A DNA stretch of 64,000 bases from the NCBI RefSeq assembly GCF_001905465.1, contig NZ_LISX01000014.1, forward strand, positions 90,343 through 154,342, given 5' to 3'. A program made the position numbers and the translations under genes. Numbering within the stretch: the stretch's first letter is position 1; each line of letters begins with the position of its first letter. The stretch comes from Kitasatospora sp. CB01950 (lineage in GTDB: Bacteria; Actinomycetota; Actinomycetes; Streptomycetales; Streptomycetaceae). The notes beneath the pieces were generated by a model, which had not been told where the DNA came from, ran no database searches, and saw nothing but the letters and a program-made list of their open reading frames with translations. Shown piece after piece: positions 35,426 to 43,740 of this stretch.

Positions 35426-36694
35426 GTGGCCCGCGACCTGACGCTGTACTGGTGGGGGCAGTCCGCCTCCACCGTCGGCTCCCTGTTCACCGCGATCGCG
35501 CTGCCCGTGATCGCCGTCGTCCACCTCGACGCGTCCCCCGGCCAGCTCGCGCTGATCGGCGCGGCCGGCACCCTCCCGGCCCTGCTGTTCGGACTGCCGG
35601 CCGGGGTGCTGGCCGACCGGATCAGCCGGCCCCGGCGCGCGCTGGTCCTGCTCGACGCCGTCTCCGCACTGGCGATCGCCGCGGTGGCCGCCGCCGTGGC
35701 GGGCGACGTGGTCTCGATCCCCTGGCTGATCGCCCTCTCGCTGGTGGCCGGCGCAGTGGCGGTGGTCACCGAGGTGGTGTACTTCCTGCACCTCAACCAG
35801 GTCGTCGGGGCCGACGAACTCACCAAGTCCCGGGCCCGGTTGCAGAGCGGGCAGCTCGGTGCCGGCTTGGTGGGCCGACTGGTGGCCGGCCCGGCCATCG
35901 TCGCCTTCGGCACCGCGACGGCGCTGGCGATCGACGCCGTCAGCTACCTGCTGAGCGCGACCGCGCTGCTCGCCATGAAACCCGTCGCCCCGCTGGACCG
36001 CCCCCCGCGTACCGGACCGTCGACGTTCCTGCGCGACGCGCTGGTCGGCGCCCAGGTCCTGTACCGCAACCGGTTCTACCGGGTGCTGATGCTGATGCTG
36101 GCCGTCCCGGTCTTCACCGGCGCGGGCAGCGGCGCCCTCGGCGGGATCTTCCTGCTGCACACCCTGCACGTCCCGACCGGCGTGTACGGCCTGGTCGGCA
36201 TGGCCGGCGGGCTGCTGGGCCTGCTCGGCTCGACGCTGGCCGGGCGGGTGCTCGCTCCGCACCGCGACGCCCGGCGGGTCGTCGTGGTGTGCTACTTCGC
36301 CAGTTCGCTGCTCGCGCTGCTGTACCCGGCCGCCGGCGGGCCGCTGCCGCTCGCCCTGGTGGTGGCGGGCCTGGGCATCGGCGTGCCCGCCCTGTTCGGG
36401 GCCGTCGCCAATATCGCGCTCAGCCCCGTGCTGGTCTCGGGCACCAGCGAGGACGCGCTCGGCCGGGTCACCGCGACGCTGCACGTCTACGTCGGCGCGC
36501 TCGGCCTGCTCGGCGCGCTCACCGGCGGCCTGCTGGGCGATCTTCTCGGCGTCCGCGCCGCGCTGTGGGCGCTCGCGGCGGCCGGCGCGGCCGCCGTCCT
36601 GCTCGCCGCGCCGCTCGCCCTGCGGGTGGTCCGCGCCGTGCCGCCGCCGGACGAGCCGGCCGTGCACAAGGCGGCCGCCGCCGTCACGCCGTGA
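35426..36694 (+). CDS. MFS transporter, probable lanthipeptide exporter
   Basis: A 422-aa protein with about 12 membrane helices and the loop motif GVLADRISRPRRAL between helices 2 and 3, typical of major facilitator drug/proton antiporters. It begins four bases after the synthetase stop, so it is co-transcribed and probably exports the mature peptides or gives immunity. Class III clusters more often carry ABC exporters; none is present here. Confidence 0.9.
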   Translation: MARDLTLYWWGQSASTVGSLFTAIALPVIAVVHLDASPGQLALIGAAGTLPALLFGLPAGVLADRISRPRRALVLLDAVSALAIAAVAAAVAGDVVSIPWLIALSLVAGAVAVVTEVVYFLHLNQVVGADELTKSRARLQSGQLGAGLVGRLVAGPAIVAFGTATALAIDAVSYLLSATALLAMKPVAPLDRPPRTGPSTFLRDALVGAQVLYRNRFYRVLMLMLAVPVFTGAGSGALGGIFLLHTLHVPTGVYGLVGMAGGLLGLLGSTLAGRVLAPHRDARRVVVVCYFASSLLALLYPAAGGPLPLALVVAGLGIGVPALFGAVANIALSPVLVSGTSEDALGRVTATLHVYVGALGLLGALTGGLLGDLLGVRAALWALAAAGAAAVLLAAPLALRVVRAVPPPDEPAVHKAAAAVTP

Positions 36695-36749
36695 GCATCC
36701 GCGCACACACCGTCGCCACGAACCGAACACAGGTGCTAGCGTCCGACGC

Positions 36750-37844
36750 ATGGGATTACGCGGACCGCGGCGCGCTGCCGCACGCGCAGCGATCGAGGGC
36801 CTGCGGGAGCTCACCGAACTCGGCCTGACCAGCAGTCAGATCTTCCGACGTGCCGACGAACTCCTGCGCCCCGCGCTGGAGTTCGACGCGGTGTGCTGGC
36901 ACACCAACGACCCCTCCACCGGGCTGGTCAACTCGGTGCAGAGCGACGATCTCAACCTCGGCCAGTTCCAGGACGCGGTGCACCTGGAGGTGTGGGCTGA
37001 CGACCTGGCCACCTTCCCGAAGATCCGCAACAGCGGGGTGCACGCCGAGACCCTCAGCCGGGCCAGCCGGGGCGTCCCGCAGCGCAGCATCCGCTTCCGC
37101 GAGCAGATCTCCCGGCACGGATTCGGCGACGAGCTGCGCGCGGTGTTCGACGCGGCCGGCGGCATGTGGGGCTGCGCGGCGTTCATGCGCGTCGAGGACC
37201 GCGGCCCGTTCCCGGCGCAGCAGCGCGAACTCGCCGATGCCGCGGCCAAGTTGCTCGGCCAGGCGCTGCGCGCCAGCCACATCCCGACAGCCGGGCCGCC
37301 GGGCGCCGACCCGACGCCGGCGGTGTTCCTGCTGGACCGGCACAACCGTCCGCGCGCGCTGTCCGGTCCGGCGGAGGAGCTGCTGTCCCGGCTCGCCGAC
37401 CCGTCCCCGACCTCGCTGCGCGTCCCGACCGCGATCGCGATGGCCGCCGAGCACGCCCGCCGGGCCACGCACGGCCTGCCCAGCCCGCACGTCCCGGTGC
37501 GGATCCGCACCCACGACGGCCACTGGTACCTGCTGCACGCCGCCGCGCTGCGCGAGATGCTGCCCGCGGACCCGGCGGCCGACGAGGTCACCGTGGTCGC
37601 CACCCCCGCCTCGCCGGCGCACATCGTCCCGCTGCACCTGGCCGCGTACGGCCTCACCGCCCGGGAGCAGGAGGTCGCGCTGCTGCTGATCCGCGGCGCC
37701 GACACCCGCGAGGTCGCCCAGCGGCTGGCGATGACGCCCTATACGGTGCAGGACCACCTGAAATCGGTGTTCACCAAGACCGGGGTGGGCCGCCGCCAGG
37801 AGCTCACCGCGCTGATCATGCAGGCGCTCAACACTCCGGGCTGA
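36750..37844 (+). CDS. LuxR-family regulator with N-terminal GAF-like sensor region
   Basis: A 364-aa regulator. The C-terminal HTH is clear (LTAREQEVALLLIRGADTRE, VAQRLAMTPYTVQDHLKSVF, residues about 300-355). The N-terminal two thirds resemble a GAF/PAS sensor region (DAVCWHTNDP, WGCAAFMRVED). It lies 55 bases after the exporter and on the same strand, so it may be the cluster regulator, alongside the SARP at 22.3 kb. Confidence 0.88.
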   Translation: MGLRGPRRAAARAAIEGLRELTELGLTSSQIFRRADELLRPALEFDAVCWHTNDPSTGLVNSVQSDDLNLGQFQDAVHLEVWADDLATFPKIRNSGVHAETLSRASRGVPQRSIRFREQISRHGFGDELRAVFDAAGGMWGCAAFMRVEDRGPFPAQQRELADAAAKLLGQALRASHIPTAGPPGADPTPAVFLLDRHNRPRALSGPAEELLSRLADPSPTSLRVPTAIAMAAEHARRATHGLPSPHVPVRIRTHDGHWYLLHAAALREMLPADPAADEVTVVATPASPAHIVPLHLAAYGLTAREQEVALLLIRGADTREVAQRLAMTPYTVQDHLKSVFTKTGVGRRQELTALIMQALNTPG

Positions 37845-37876
37845 TCCCGCCCTCACTCCGGGCTGATCCCGCCCTC
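37833..37876. repeat. 22-bp exact tandem duplication spanning two convergent gene ends
   Basis: Two adjacent identical copies (37833-37854, 37855-37876) beginning ACTCCGGGCTGATCC. Copy 1 holds the last codons of the LuxR gene; copy 2 holds the last codons of the convergent TetR gene. Each gene thus ends within its own copy. Confidence 0.8.
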
Positions 37877-38572
37877 GTCCATCAGCCGGCGCAGCCACTC
37901 GCGCAGCAGGGCCGTCTCGGCGGCGGTGAACCGGTGCGGCTGCTCGGGCAGCGCGGCGTCCAGGGCGATGGCCAGGGCTGCGGGGGTGAGCGTGTCGGGC
38001 GCGGGGGCCGGGCGGCCGGTGATCGCGGCGAGGACGGTCTCGCGGGTGCAGCCGGACAGCGCGAGGTCGCGGGTGGCGGGCGGTTCGGCGATCAGGGTCA
38101 GGGTGACGCCGCGGGCGGTGGCCCGGATCATCTGACCGGCCAGCTCCACCGGCAGGCGCAGCCTGCCCTCCCGGGCGGCGCGTTCCAGCATGCCGGTGAG
38201 CACCCGGGCGGACCGTTCGGCGGCCTCGACGGCCTCTCCCGAGCGGGTGGCGCTGTACATCAGGGCGTAGAACGACGGGTGGGTCAGGCCGAACTCGACG
38301 TGCAGGTCCCAGCCGCGGCGCAGGTCGTCGACCGGGTCGGAGCCGGGCGGGCGGGCGGTCTTCTCGGCGAGGTAGCGCTCGAAGGCGTGGTTCACCACGG
38401 CGTCGATCAGGCCCTGCTTGTCGCCGAACAGCCGGTACAGGGTGGGGGCCTGCACGCCGGCAGCCGCCCCGACGGCCCGGGTGGACATGGCCTCGGCGCC
38501 TCCCTCGGCGAGGAGTTCGGCGGCGGCGGCGAGGATGCGCTCGCGGGGGTCGGCGGAGGTCTCTACACTCAT
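37853..38572 (-). CDS. TetR-family repressor of the adjacent aldo/keto reductase
   Basis: A 239-aa TetR regulator: N-terminal HTH (RERILAAAAELLAEGGAEAM, then AAGVQAPTLYRLFGDKQGL) and a helical ligand domain. ATG at 38572 is preferred; a TTG three codons earlier is less likely. Divergent from the aldo/keto reductase, with a palindromic operator between them, so it most likely represses both genes. Confidence 0.9.
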   Translation of the reverse strand: MSVETSADPRERILAAAAELLAEGGAEAMSTRAVGAAAGVQAPTLYRLFGDKQGLIDAVVNHAFERYLAEKTARPPGSDPVDDLRRGWDLHVEFGLTHPSFYALMYSATRSGEAVEAAERSARVLTGMLERAAREGRLRLPVELAGQMIRATARGVTLTLIAEPPATRDLALSGCTRETVLAAITGRPAPAPDTLTPAALAIALDAALPEQPHRFTAAETALLREWLRRLMDEGGISPE

Positions 38573-38597
38573 GCGAAGCAACGCTACCGGATCCTTG

Positions 38598-38621
38598 TTA
38601 GCAGTGAATTATCAGTGCTAA
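38598..38621. promoter_or_regulatory. TetR operator between the divergent repressor and reductase genes
   Basis: Imperfect palindrome with arms TTAGCAGTGA and TCAGTGCTAA around ATTA (one mismatch in ten). It is AT-rich relative to its surroundings and lies 26 bases from the repressor start and 48 from the reductase start. Confidence 0.75.
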
Positions 38622-38669
38622 GTTTCTCTCGCTACCACCGCTAACCACGAGCGAACGGGGAACCCCCTC

Positions 38670-39665
38670 ATGGACACGCGCATCCTCGGCACCGACGGAC
38701 CAGTCGTCTCCGCCCTCGGCCTCGGCCTGATGGGCATGTCGGACGCCTACGGCGCGGCCGACGACACCGAGTCGGTCGCCACCGTGCACGCCGCGCTCGA
38801 CGCCGGCGTCACCCTGCTCGACACCGGCGACTTCTACGGCATGGGCCACAACGAACTGCTGCTGCGCGACGCCCTGCGCGGCCGTGACCGCGACAACGCC
38901 GTGATCAGCGTCAAGTTCGGCGTCCAGCGTGACGCCTCCGGCGCCTTCCTCGGAATCGACGCCCGCCCCGCCGCCGTCAAGGCCTCGCTGGCGTACTCGC
39001 TGCGCCGCCTCGGCGTCGACCACATCGACGTCTACCGCCCGGCCCGCCTCGACCCGGCCGTCCCGATCGAGGAGACCGTCGGCGCGATCGCCGAACTGGT
39101 GCAGGCCGGCCTGGTCCGCCACATCGGCCTGTCCGAGGTCGGCGCGGAGACCCTGCGCCGCGCCCACGCCGTCCACCCGATCGCCGACCTGCAGATCGAG
39201 TACTCGCTGATGTCGCGCGGCATCGAGTCCGAAATCCTGCCCGTCGCCCGCGAGTTGGGCATCGGCATCACCGCCTACGGGGTGCTCTCGCGCGGCCTGC
39301 TGTCCGGCCACTGGAGCCGGCAGCGGGCCGTCGGCGAACGCGACTTCCGCAGCTTCAGCCCGCGCTTCCAGGGCGAGAACCTCGACCACAACCTGACCCT
39401 GGTCGAGGCGCTGCGGGCCGTCGCCGACGCCAAGGGCGCCACCGTCGCCCAGGTCGCCATCGCCTGGGTCGCCGCCCAGGGCAAGGACGTCGTCCCGCTG
39501 GTCGGCGCCCGCCGCCGCGACCGCCTCGCCGAAGCCCTCGCCGCCGAGACCCTCCACCTCACCCCTGCCGACCTCGCCGCCGTCGAACAGGCCGTCCCCG
39601 CCGACTCCGCCGCCGGCTCCCGCTACGCCGCCCCGTTCATGGCCCAGCTCGACAGCGAGCGCTGA
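38670..39665 (+). CDS. Aldo/keto reductase
   Basis: A 331-aa NADPH-dependent oxidoreductase: LGLGLMGMSDAYG, catalytic tyrosine region LLDTGDFYGMGHNELL, lysine in VISVKFG, YRPARLDPAVPIEETVGAI and VRHIGLSEVG. Family members reduce aldehydes and ketones; its control by a neighbouring TetR repressor suggests a detoxification role induced by an electrophile. Confidence 0.93.
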   Translation: MDTRILGTDGPVVSALGLGLMGMSDAYGAADDTESVATVHAALDAGVTLLDTGDFYGMGHNELLLRDALRGRDRDNAVISVKFGVQRDASGAFLGIDARPAAVKASLAYSLRRLGVDHIDVYRPARLDPAVPIEETVGAIAELVQAGLVRHIGLSEVGAETLRRAHAVHPIADLQIEYSLMSRGIESEILPVARELGIGITAYGVLSRGLLSGHWSRQRAVGERDFRSFSPRFQGENLDHNLTLVEALRAVADAKGATVAQVAIAWVAAQGKDVVPLVGARRRDRLAEALAAETLHLTPADLAAVEQAVPADSAAGSRYAAPFMAQLDSER

Positions 39666-39753
39666 CCGGGCCCGCGGCGGATCCCATGGCCGCCATAACA
39701 GCAGGGGCAATTCGGTTGATCAACTACCGCCCTTCCTCTAGTAATTGCCTGTG

Positions 39754-40296
39754 ATGCGAGGCGAGACGATCGGGCTGCGGGCCCGACACGATGACGACAT
39801 TCCGGTACTCCACTCCGAGCTGTACGAGGACGTGGCCACCCGGTCGCGCGCCGACTCCCGCCCCTGGCGGCCCCTGTCCGCCGCCCACTCCCCGTTCGTG
39901 GTGGCGGGGCCGGAGGACGACGTGGCGTGGTTCTCCGTCGAGGAGCTGGCATCGGGCGAACTGGCCGGCGAGGCGGTGCTCTGGGGCATCGACACCCACA
40001 ACCGCTCCGCCCACCTCGGGCTGGCCCTGCGCCCCGCCTTCCGCGGCCGCGGGCTCGCCTCCGACGCGGTGCGCACCCTCTGCGCGTACGGCTTCGCCGT
40101 CCGGGGCCTGCAACGCCTGCAACTGGAGACCCTCACCGACAACGCCCCGATGCTGGCCGCGGCCACCGGCGCCGGATTCCTCCGCGAGGGGACACTGCGC
40201 AGGGCCGCCTGGACATACGACGGATGGGCCGATCAGGCCGTCCTCGGCCTCCTGGTGGACGACTGGGAACCCCGGGAAAAGCAGGCCGCGCAGTAA
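39754..40296 (+). CDS. GNAT acetyltransferase (RimJ/RimL type)
   Basis: A 180-aa acetyltransferase with the acetyl-CoA binding segment LALRPAFRGRGLASDAVRTL and the later LQLETLTDNAPM, AATGAGFLREG signature of the RimJ/RimL group. ATG 39754 chosen; GTG one codon upstream is possible. Substrate unknown. Confidence 0.88.
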   Translation: MRGETIGLRARHDDDIPVLHSELYEDVATRSRADSRPWRPLSAAHSPFVVAGPEDDVAWFSVEELASGELAGEAVLWGIDTHNRSAHLGLALRPAFRGRGLASDAVRTLCAYGFAVRGLQRLQLETLTDNAPMLAAATGAGFLREGTLRRAAWTYDGWADQAVLGLLVDDWEPREKQAAQ

Positions 40297-40320
40297 CGGA
40301 ACGGCCCCTGCAGCGCGACC

Positions 40321-40345
40321 GGGGCGCTCCCCTGCGGAGCGCCCC
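40321..40345 (+). terminator. Hairpin terminator after the acetyltransferase gene
   Basis: Perfect 10-bp stem GGGGCGCTCC / GGAGCGCCCC with a five-base loop, 25 bases after the stop codon. Confidence 0.7.
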
Positions 40346-40458
40346 GCAGCCCGGAACGGTGGTGAAACCGGACGAGCGGCTGTCGTGGGGCCGCACGACC
40401 GGGCTTGGCGCGCAGCACGTGGTCGCGATGTTCGGGGCCACCTTCGCCGCCCCGGCCA
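40339..40458 (+). pseudogene. Fragment of a uracil permease gene (N-terminal region)
   Basis: Reads PGTVVKPDERLSWGRTTGLG, then AQHVVAMFGATFAAP. It matches residues about 15-50 of the intact permease at 55312, with most bases identical as well. No start codon or remainder of the gene is present, so this is a broken-off copy. Confidence 0.85.
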
Positions 40459-40972
40459 AAGCATGATGAGACCGAAGTCCGACCAGTAACTCGCCGCCTT
40501 ACCGTTCCCACACGGAGCGAGAGCCCGCAGGCCGCCCCCGGCAAGGCCTCGAACAGCTCCTCCGCCCTCACGGATCGCCGGCGATCCGCGGAACCCGCCG
40601 ACGCTCCGGCAGGGGCCAGCGGGTCCAGCGCCGCCGACCGGTAGCCCCGGCGGTGCAGGCGACAGACTCCGCACGCCCTTCGCCCGCCATACCGACCGAC
40701 GGCGTCGCGGCCCGTTCGCGGTCAGCGGCGCGGTTCAACAGCCACGCGAGGGCGGCGGCGCGGGCAGGATCGAGAAGGCTGTCGGCGAGGCCAGCCGCCG
40801 AACCCGCAACCGCGACCACCCGTCACAGAACCAGATGACCAGAACCCCGACCCCGTCCTGAGGGCCCCCGACCCGACAAAGACAAGAAAGCAAACCAATG
40901 TCCCATATGCCGGAATTCCAGAGAGTGGCAAATTCTCGCACCACCCGCGCATAACGCCCCAGGTCAACAAGA
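40459..40972. other. Gene-free stretch; right end is a CRISPR leader
   Basis: No convincing gene is seen up to about 40910. From about 40908 to 40972 the sequence (including AGAGTGGCAAATTC and TAACGCCCCAGGTCAACAAG) matches the leader of the second CRISPR array at 49.88 kb, so it is the leader of the array that starts at 40973. Confidence 0.5.
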
Positions 40973-41061
40973 CTGCTCCCCGCGCCCGCGGGGATGGTCC
41001 GCCGCCGAGCTCGGTGTTCTTCCTCCGGGAGAGCTGCTCCCCGCGCCCGCGGGGATGGTCC
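40973..41061 (+). CRISPR. Two-repeat type I-E CRISPR mini-array
   Basis: Two identical 28-bp repeats (40973-41000 and 41034-41061; start CTGCTCCCCGCGCCCGCGG, end GATGGTCC) separated by one 33-bp spacer. Size, sequence and 61-bp period fit the I-E repeats of streptomycetes. No cas genes are in the window. Confidence 0.88.
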
Positions 41062-41145
41062 CTTCGCGCAGACGCAGGCTGCGGCCCAGTGGCGCGCAGG
41101 AACCCCAGGTCGGTGCACCGGCCGAGGTTCCTGCGTGTCCAGGAC

Positions 41146-41778
41146 CTACACGGTGCCGCAGTCCGGCAGGGAATTGGTGTTCTCGGCGATGTCGAGGTCC
41201 CACACGTACCCGGCGCTGTTGGCCCACTGGATGCCGTTGCGGCCCGGCCGTTCGATGACCAGGACCATCCGCTTGCCGTTGTTGTCGTTGACCTTGCAGA
41301 TGCCCTCCACGTCGTCGCCGGCCCAGGCGACCCCGACGCCCGGGGTGCTCAGACCCTGGCCCGAATAGATCGTGGTGTTGCGGATCGGGGTGACCCTCGG
41401 GCCGTAGCTCAGGCAGGAGGGGAAGCCGGCGGTGTTCTGGAAGATGAAGTCGTCCCAGATGTAGCCGGCCGTGTTGGCCCACTGGACACCGTTGCGGCCG
41501 GGGCGCTCGATGCCCAGGACCAGGCGCTTGTTGTTGTTGTCGTAGATCTGGCAGATGCCGGCCACGTTGTCGGTGGCCCAGGCCACGCCGACCTGCGGGG
41601 TGCTCAGCCCCGGGCCGAAGTACAGCGGGGTGTCGACCAGCGTGTTGATCCGGGTGCCGATGCCCAGAAGGCCCGCCGGGCCCTGCTGTGCCGCCGAGAC
41701 GGGCGCCGCTGCGACGGAGACGCCGGCCGCAGCCAGGCAGAGCGCGCCGAGTGCTGTCGCGGTCTTCGTTCTGATCAT
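41146..41778 (-). CDS. Secreted protein with two SH3-like repeats
   Basis: A 210-aa exported protein: signal peptide residues 1-30 (TATALGALCLAAAGVSVAAA, cleavage near VSAAQQ), then two closely similar units of about 75 residues (each with GLSTPxVGVAWA, GICxxxDNN, IERPGRNGxQWANxAGYxWD). The units resemble small SH3-like or beta-sandwich repeats; a cell-surface binding role is possible, but no function is known. GGAGGG precedes ATG 41778. Confidence 0.75.
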   Translation of the reverse strand: MIRTKTATALGALCLAAAGVSVAAAPVSAAQQGPAGLLGIGTRINTLVDTPLYFGPGLSTPQVGVAWATDNVAGICQIYDNNNKRLVLGIERPGRNGVQWANTAGYIWDDFIFQNTAGFPSCLSYGPRVTPIRNTTIYSGQGLSTPGVGVAWAGDDVEGICKVNDNNGKRMVLVIERPGRNGIQWANSAGYVWDLDIAENTNSLPDCGTV

Positions 41779-41900
41779 GAACGTTCCCTCCACTCTCCGG
41801 GGTTCGTGACGGTTCGTGAGTCGCCGTTCCGTGGTTGAGCGGGGCGCCATGTCGTCGGTCCGCAGCCGGACCGCGCCGACGCGGTGCAGCGGGTTCACGC

Positions 41901-42995
41901 TCATTCTGGTGACGGCGGCGTCCGCGGCGTTGAAGATTCTTGCTCGGTTCGCGCCGGAGCCGCCGTCCCCCGCAGCGCGGCCCGGACGACCTTGGGGAGC
42001 TCGCCGGCGTGCCGGCGGAACACCCGCGTCAGGTGGGCCTGGTCGGCGAAGCCGTGCTTCGCGGCCAGCTCTCGCAGCGGTCGGGCGTCCCCGAGTTCCT
42101 CCACCACCGCACGCACCCTCAGCTGGTTGCGGTGGCCGGTGAGCGTGCGCCCGGTGACTGCCCGGAACACCCTGCTCAGGTGGAACGGCGAGCAGCCGAC
42201 CAGGCGGCTGATGTCCTCCAGCCCCGCGGTCGGCGGCCCGTCGGTCAGTGCCGCGCACGCCTGGTGGACGAGCCTGCGGTGCGCAGCCACCGTGGAGGCG
42301 CGCCGCGGGCGGGCGGCAGGCTCGCGGCCGCCGACCGGCCCGGCCAGCAGGCGGTTGGCCCGCTCCGCCACCTCGAACGAGTCCGCCCCGGCCCGGCAGG
42401 CGGCGACAAGCCCCCGATGGGCCAGGCCGAGGCCCGCGTCCACCGGCAGAACCTGCGGGCCGGACGCGCCCGGGCACTCCCCGTGGACGTCCTGGTGGAA
42501 CTGCACCACCGCGCTCAGGTCGGGGCGGCGGGCCAGGTGCGCGACGGCCGCGTCGTCCCCGCGGCGCAGCAGAAAGCCCGTGGCCGGGTCGACGAACTCC
42601 TCACGGCCGCTGGCCCGCAGCACCAGGCACCCGGAGCGGATCAACGACACGAGGAGCACCGCCTCGTCCGACTCCCCGGTCACCACCGCCCTGAAAGACC
42701 GGTGGTCCTCGAAGCATGCCGGCTCGGTGATGCGCAGCCCGGCCGCTGGGCGAGCCGCGTCCGCCTCACCGGCTCCTCGCCGGAAGGCCCGCGCCGCCCG
42801 TGGTGCGCCACCCGGAGATGCCGTGCCATGTCGCCCGCCCTCGGCGTTCGAACCCAGTTCCTCGGACCTGCCGTGTGGCGGCGTCCGACCCGCCCGGACC
42901 CGGGGCAACGGGACAGTTGGCGCGGACCCGCCCAAAGATGACCTGAACGCGCCAAATACCTGGCCGCACCGGCCGACGTGGGAGGGCGCGCGCAC
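41901..42995 (-). CDS. AraC-family regulator
   Basis: The C-terminal third is a clear AraC/XylS DNA-binding domain (ISRLVGCSPFHLSRVFRAVT, ELAAKHGFADQAHLTRVFRR). The middle part resembles an AraC ligand domain (ITEPACFEDHRSFRAVVTGE). The N terminus is uncertain: the frame is open to a GTG at 42995, but the first 80 or so residues are low-complexity and lack an AraC look, so the true start may lie further in. It is divergent from nothing obvious and follows a CRISPR-rich stretch. Confidence 0.75.
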   Translation of the reverse strand: MRAPSHVGRCGQVFGAFRSSLGGSAPTVPLPRVRAGRTPPHGRSEELGSNAEGGRHGTASPGGAPRAARAFRRGAGEADAARPAAGLRITEPACFEDHRSFRAVVTGESDEAVLLVSLIRSGCLVLRASGREEFVDPATGFLLRRGDDAAVAHLARRPDLSAVVQFHQDVHGECPGASGPQVLPVDAGLGLAHRGLVAACRAGADSFEVAERANRLLAGPVGGREPAARPRRASTVAAHRRLVHQACAALTDGPPTAGLEDISRLVGCSPFHLSRVFRAVTGRTLTGHRNQLRVRAVVEELGDARPLRELAAKHGFADQAHLTRVFRRHAGELPKVVRAALRGTAAPARTEQESSTPRTPPSPE

Positions 42996-43056
42996 CGGGG
43001 ATTCCGCCGTTCGGGCCCGTGCAGCCCGGCCCGGGCAAGGGTCGTCAGCTCGGTGC

Positions 43057-43084
43057 CTGCTCCCCGCGCGCTCGGAGATGGTCC
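43057..43084 (+). CRISPR. Isolated degenerate I-E CRISPR repeat
   Basis: A single 28-bp copy (CTGCTCCCCGCGCGC...AGATGGTCC) with about two to three mismatches to the repeats at 41.0 and 49.9 kb. No neighbour exists 61 bp away on either side. Confidence 0.65.
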
Positions 43085-43159
43085 CACCATCACCGGCGGA
43101 AGAACGGGGGTGCCGGTCTCCTTGAGGTCGGCACCCACCCGTCGCGAAGCCGGAGCAGG

Positions 43160-43723
43160 TCAGTAGGTCCAGGTGGACCCCGTGCCCCGGTACTCCTCGA
43201 CGGGGATGGGGTGGATGCCGGGTCGCATGCGGTCGGTGTAGAGCAGGCCGTCGAGGTGGTCGATCTCGTGGGCGATGAGCCGGGCCAAGCCTCGCTCGTA
43301 GACCGTCGCGGTCTCGGTGCCGTCGAGGCTGGTTGCAGTGACCTCGATCCGCAGTGGGCGGGGGACCTTGCCGCGGACGTCGAAGAAGCTCAGGCAGCCC
43401 TCGTACTGTTCGTCCGCGTTGTCGGAGGCGTCGGTGACGCGGGGGTTGAGGAGGATGATTGGGGCGGCGTCCGGGTTCGGGGGGAGGACGAGGGCGGCGG
43501 CGCGGTCGAGGCCGATCTGTGGTGCGGCGAGGCCCATGCCCTTGGCGAAGGAGTGGACGCGGCCGATCCGGTCGACGGCGGCGAAGAGTTGGTCGATGAC
43601 GGCCTGGGCGGCTTCGCGTTCGGCGGGCAGGTCGAACGGGGCGGCGGGGCGGTGGAGGATGTCGGCGCCCTGCTGGACGACGCCGAGGTTCTGCATGTGC
43701 TGGCTGGGCCGCACCTCGATCAC
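43160..43723 (-). CDS. def: Peptide deformylase
   Basis: A 187-aa metalloenzyme removing N-terminal formyl groups from new proteins. All three motifs are present: GMGLAAPQIG, EGCLSF and HEIDHLDG, supplying Cys and two His metal ligands plus the catalytic Glu. The GTG at 43723 is chosen because AAGGAG lies five bases upstream; a longer reading would run into the upstream gene. It is 17 bases after an XRE-type regulator gene on the same strand. Actinomycetes often have several deformylases; this accessory copy could add inhibitor tolerance, which is speculation. Confidence 0.92.
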   Translation of the reverse strand: MIEVRPSQHMQNLGVVQQGADILHRPAAPFDLPAEREAAQAVIDQLFAAVDRIGRVHSFAKGMGLAAPQIGLDRAAALVLPPNPDAAPIILLNPRVTDASDNADEQYEGCLSFFDVRGKVPRPLRIEVTATSLDGTETATVYERGLARLIAHEIDHLDGLLYTDRMRPGIHPIPVEEYRGTGSTWTY

Positions 43724-43740
43724 CTGAACTCCTTGGTGGA

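Noticed and set aside
40568..40819. An 83-codon minus-strand frame in the gap before the first CRISPR array.
   Set aside because: No ribosome site, no recognisable motif and weak codon bias; treated as non-coding.
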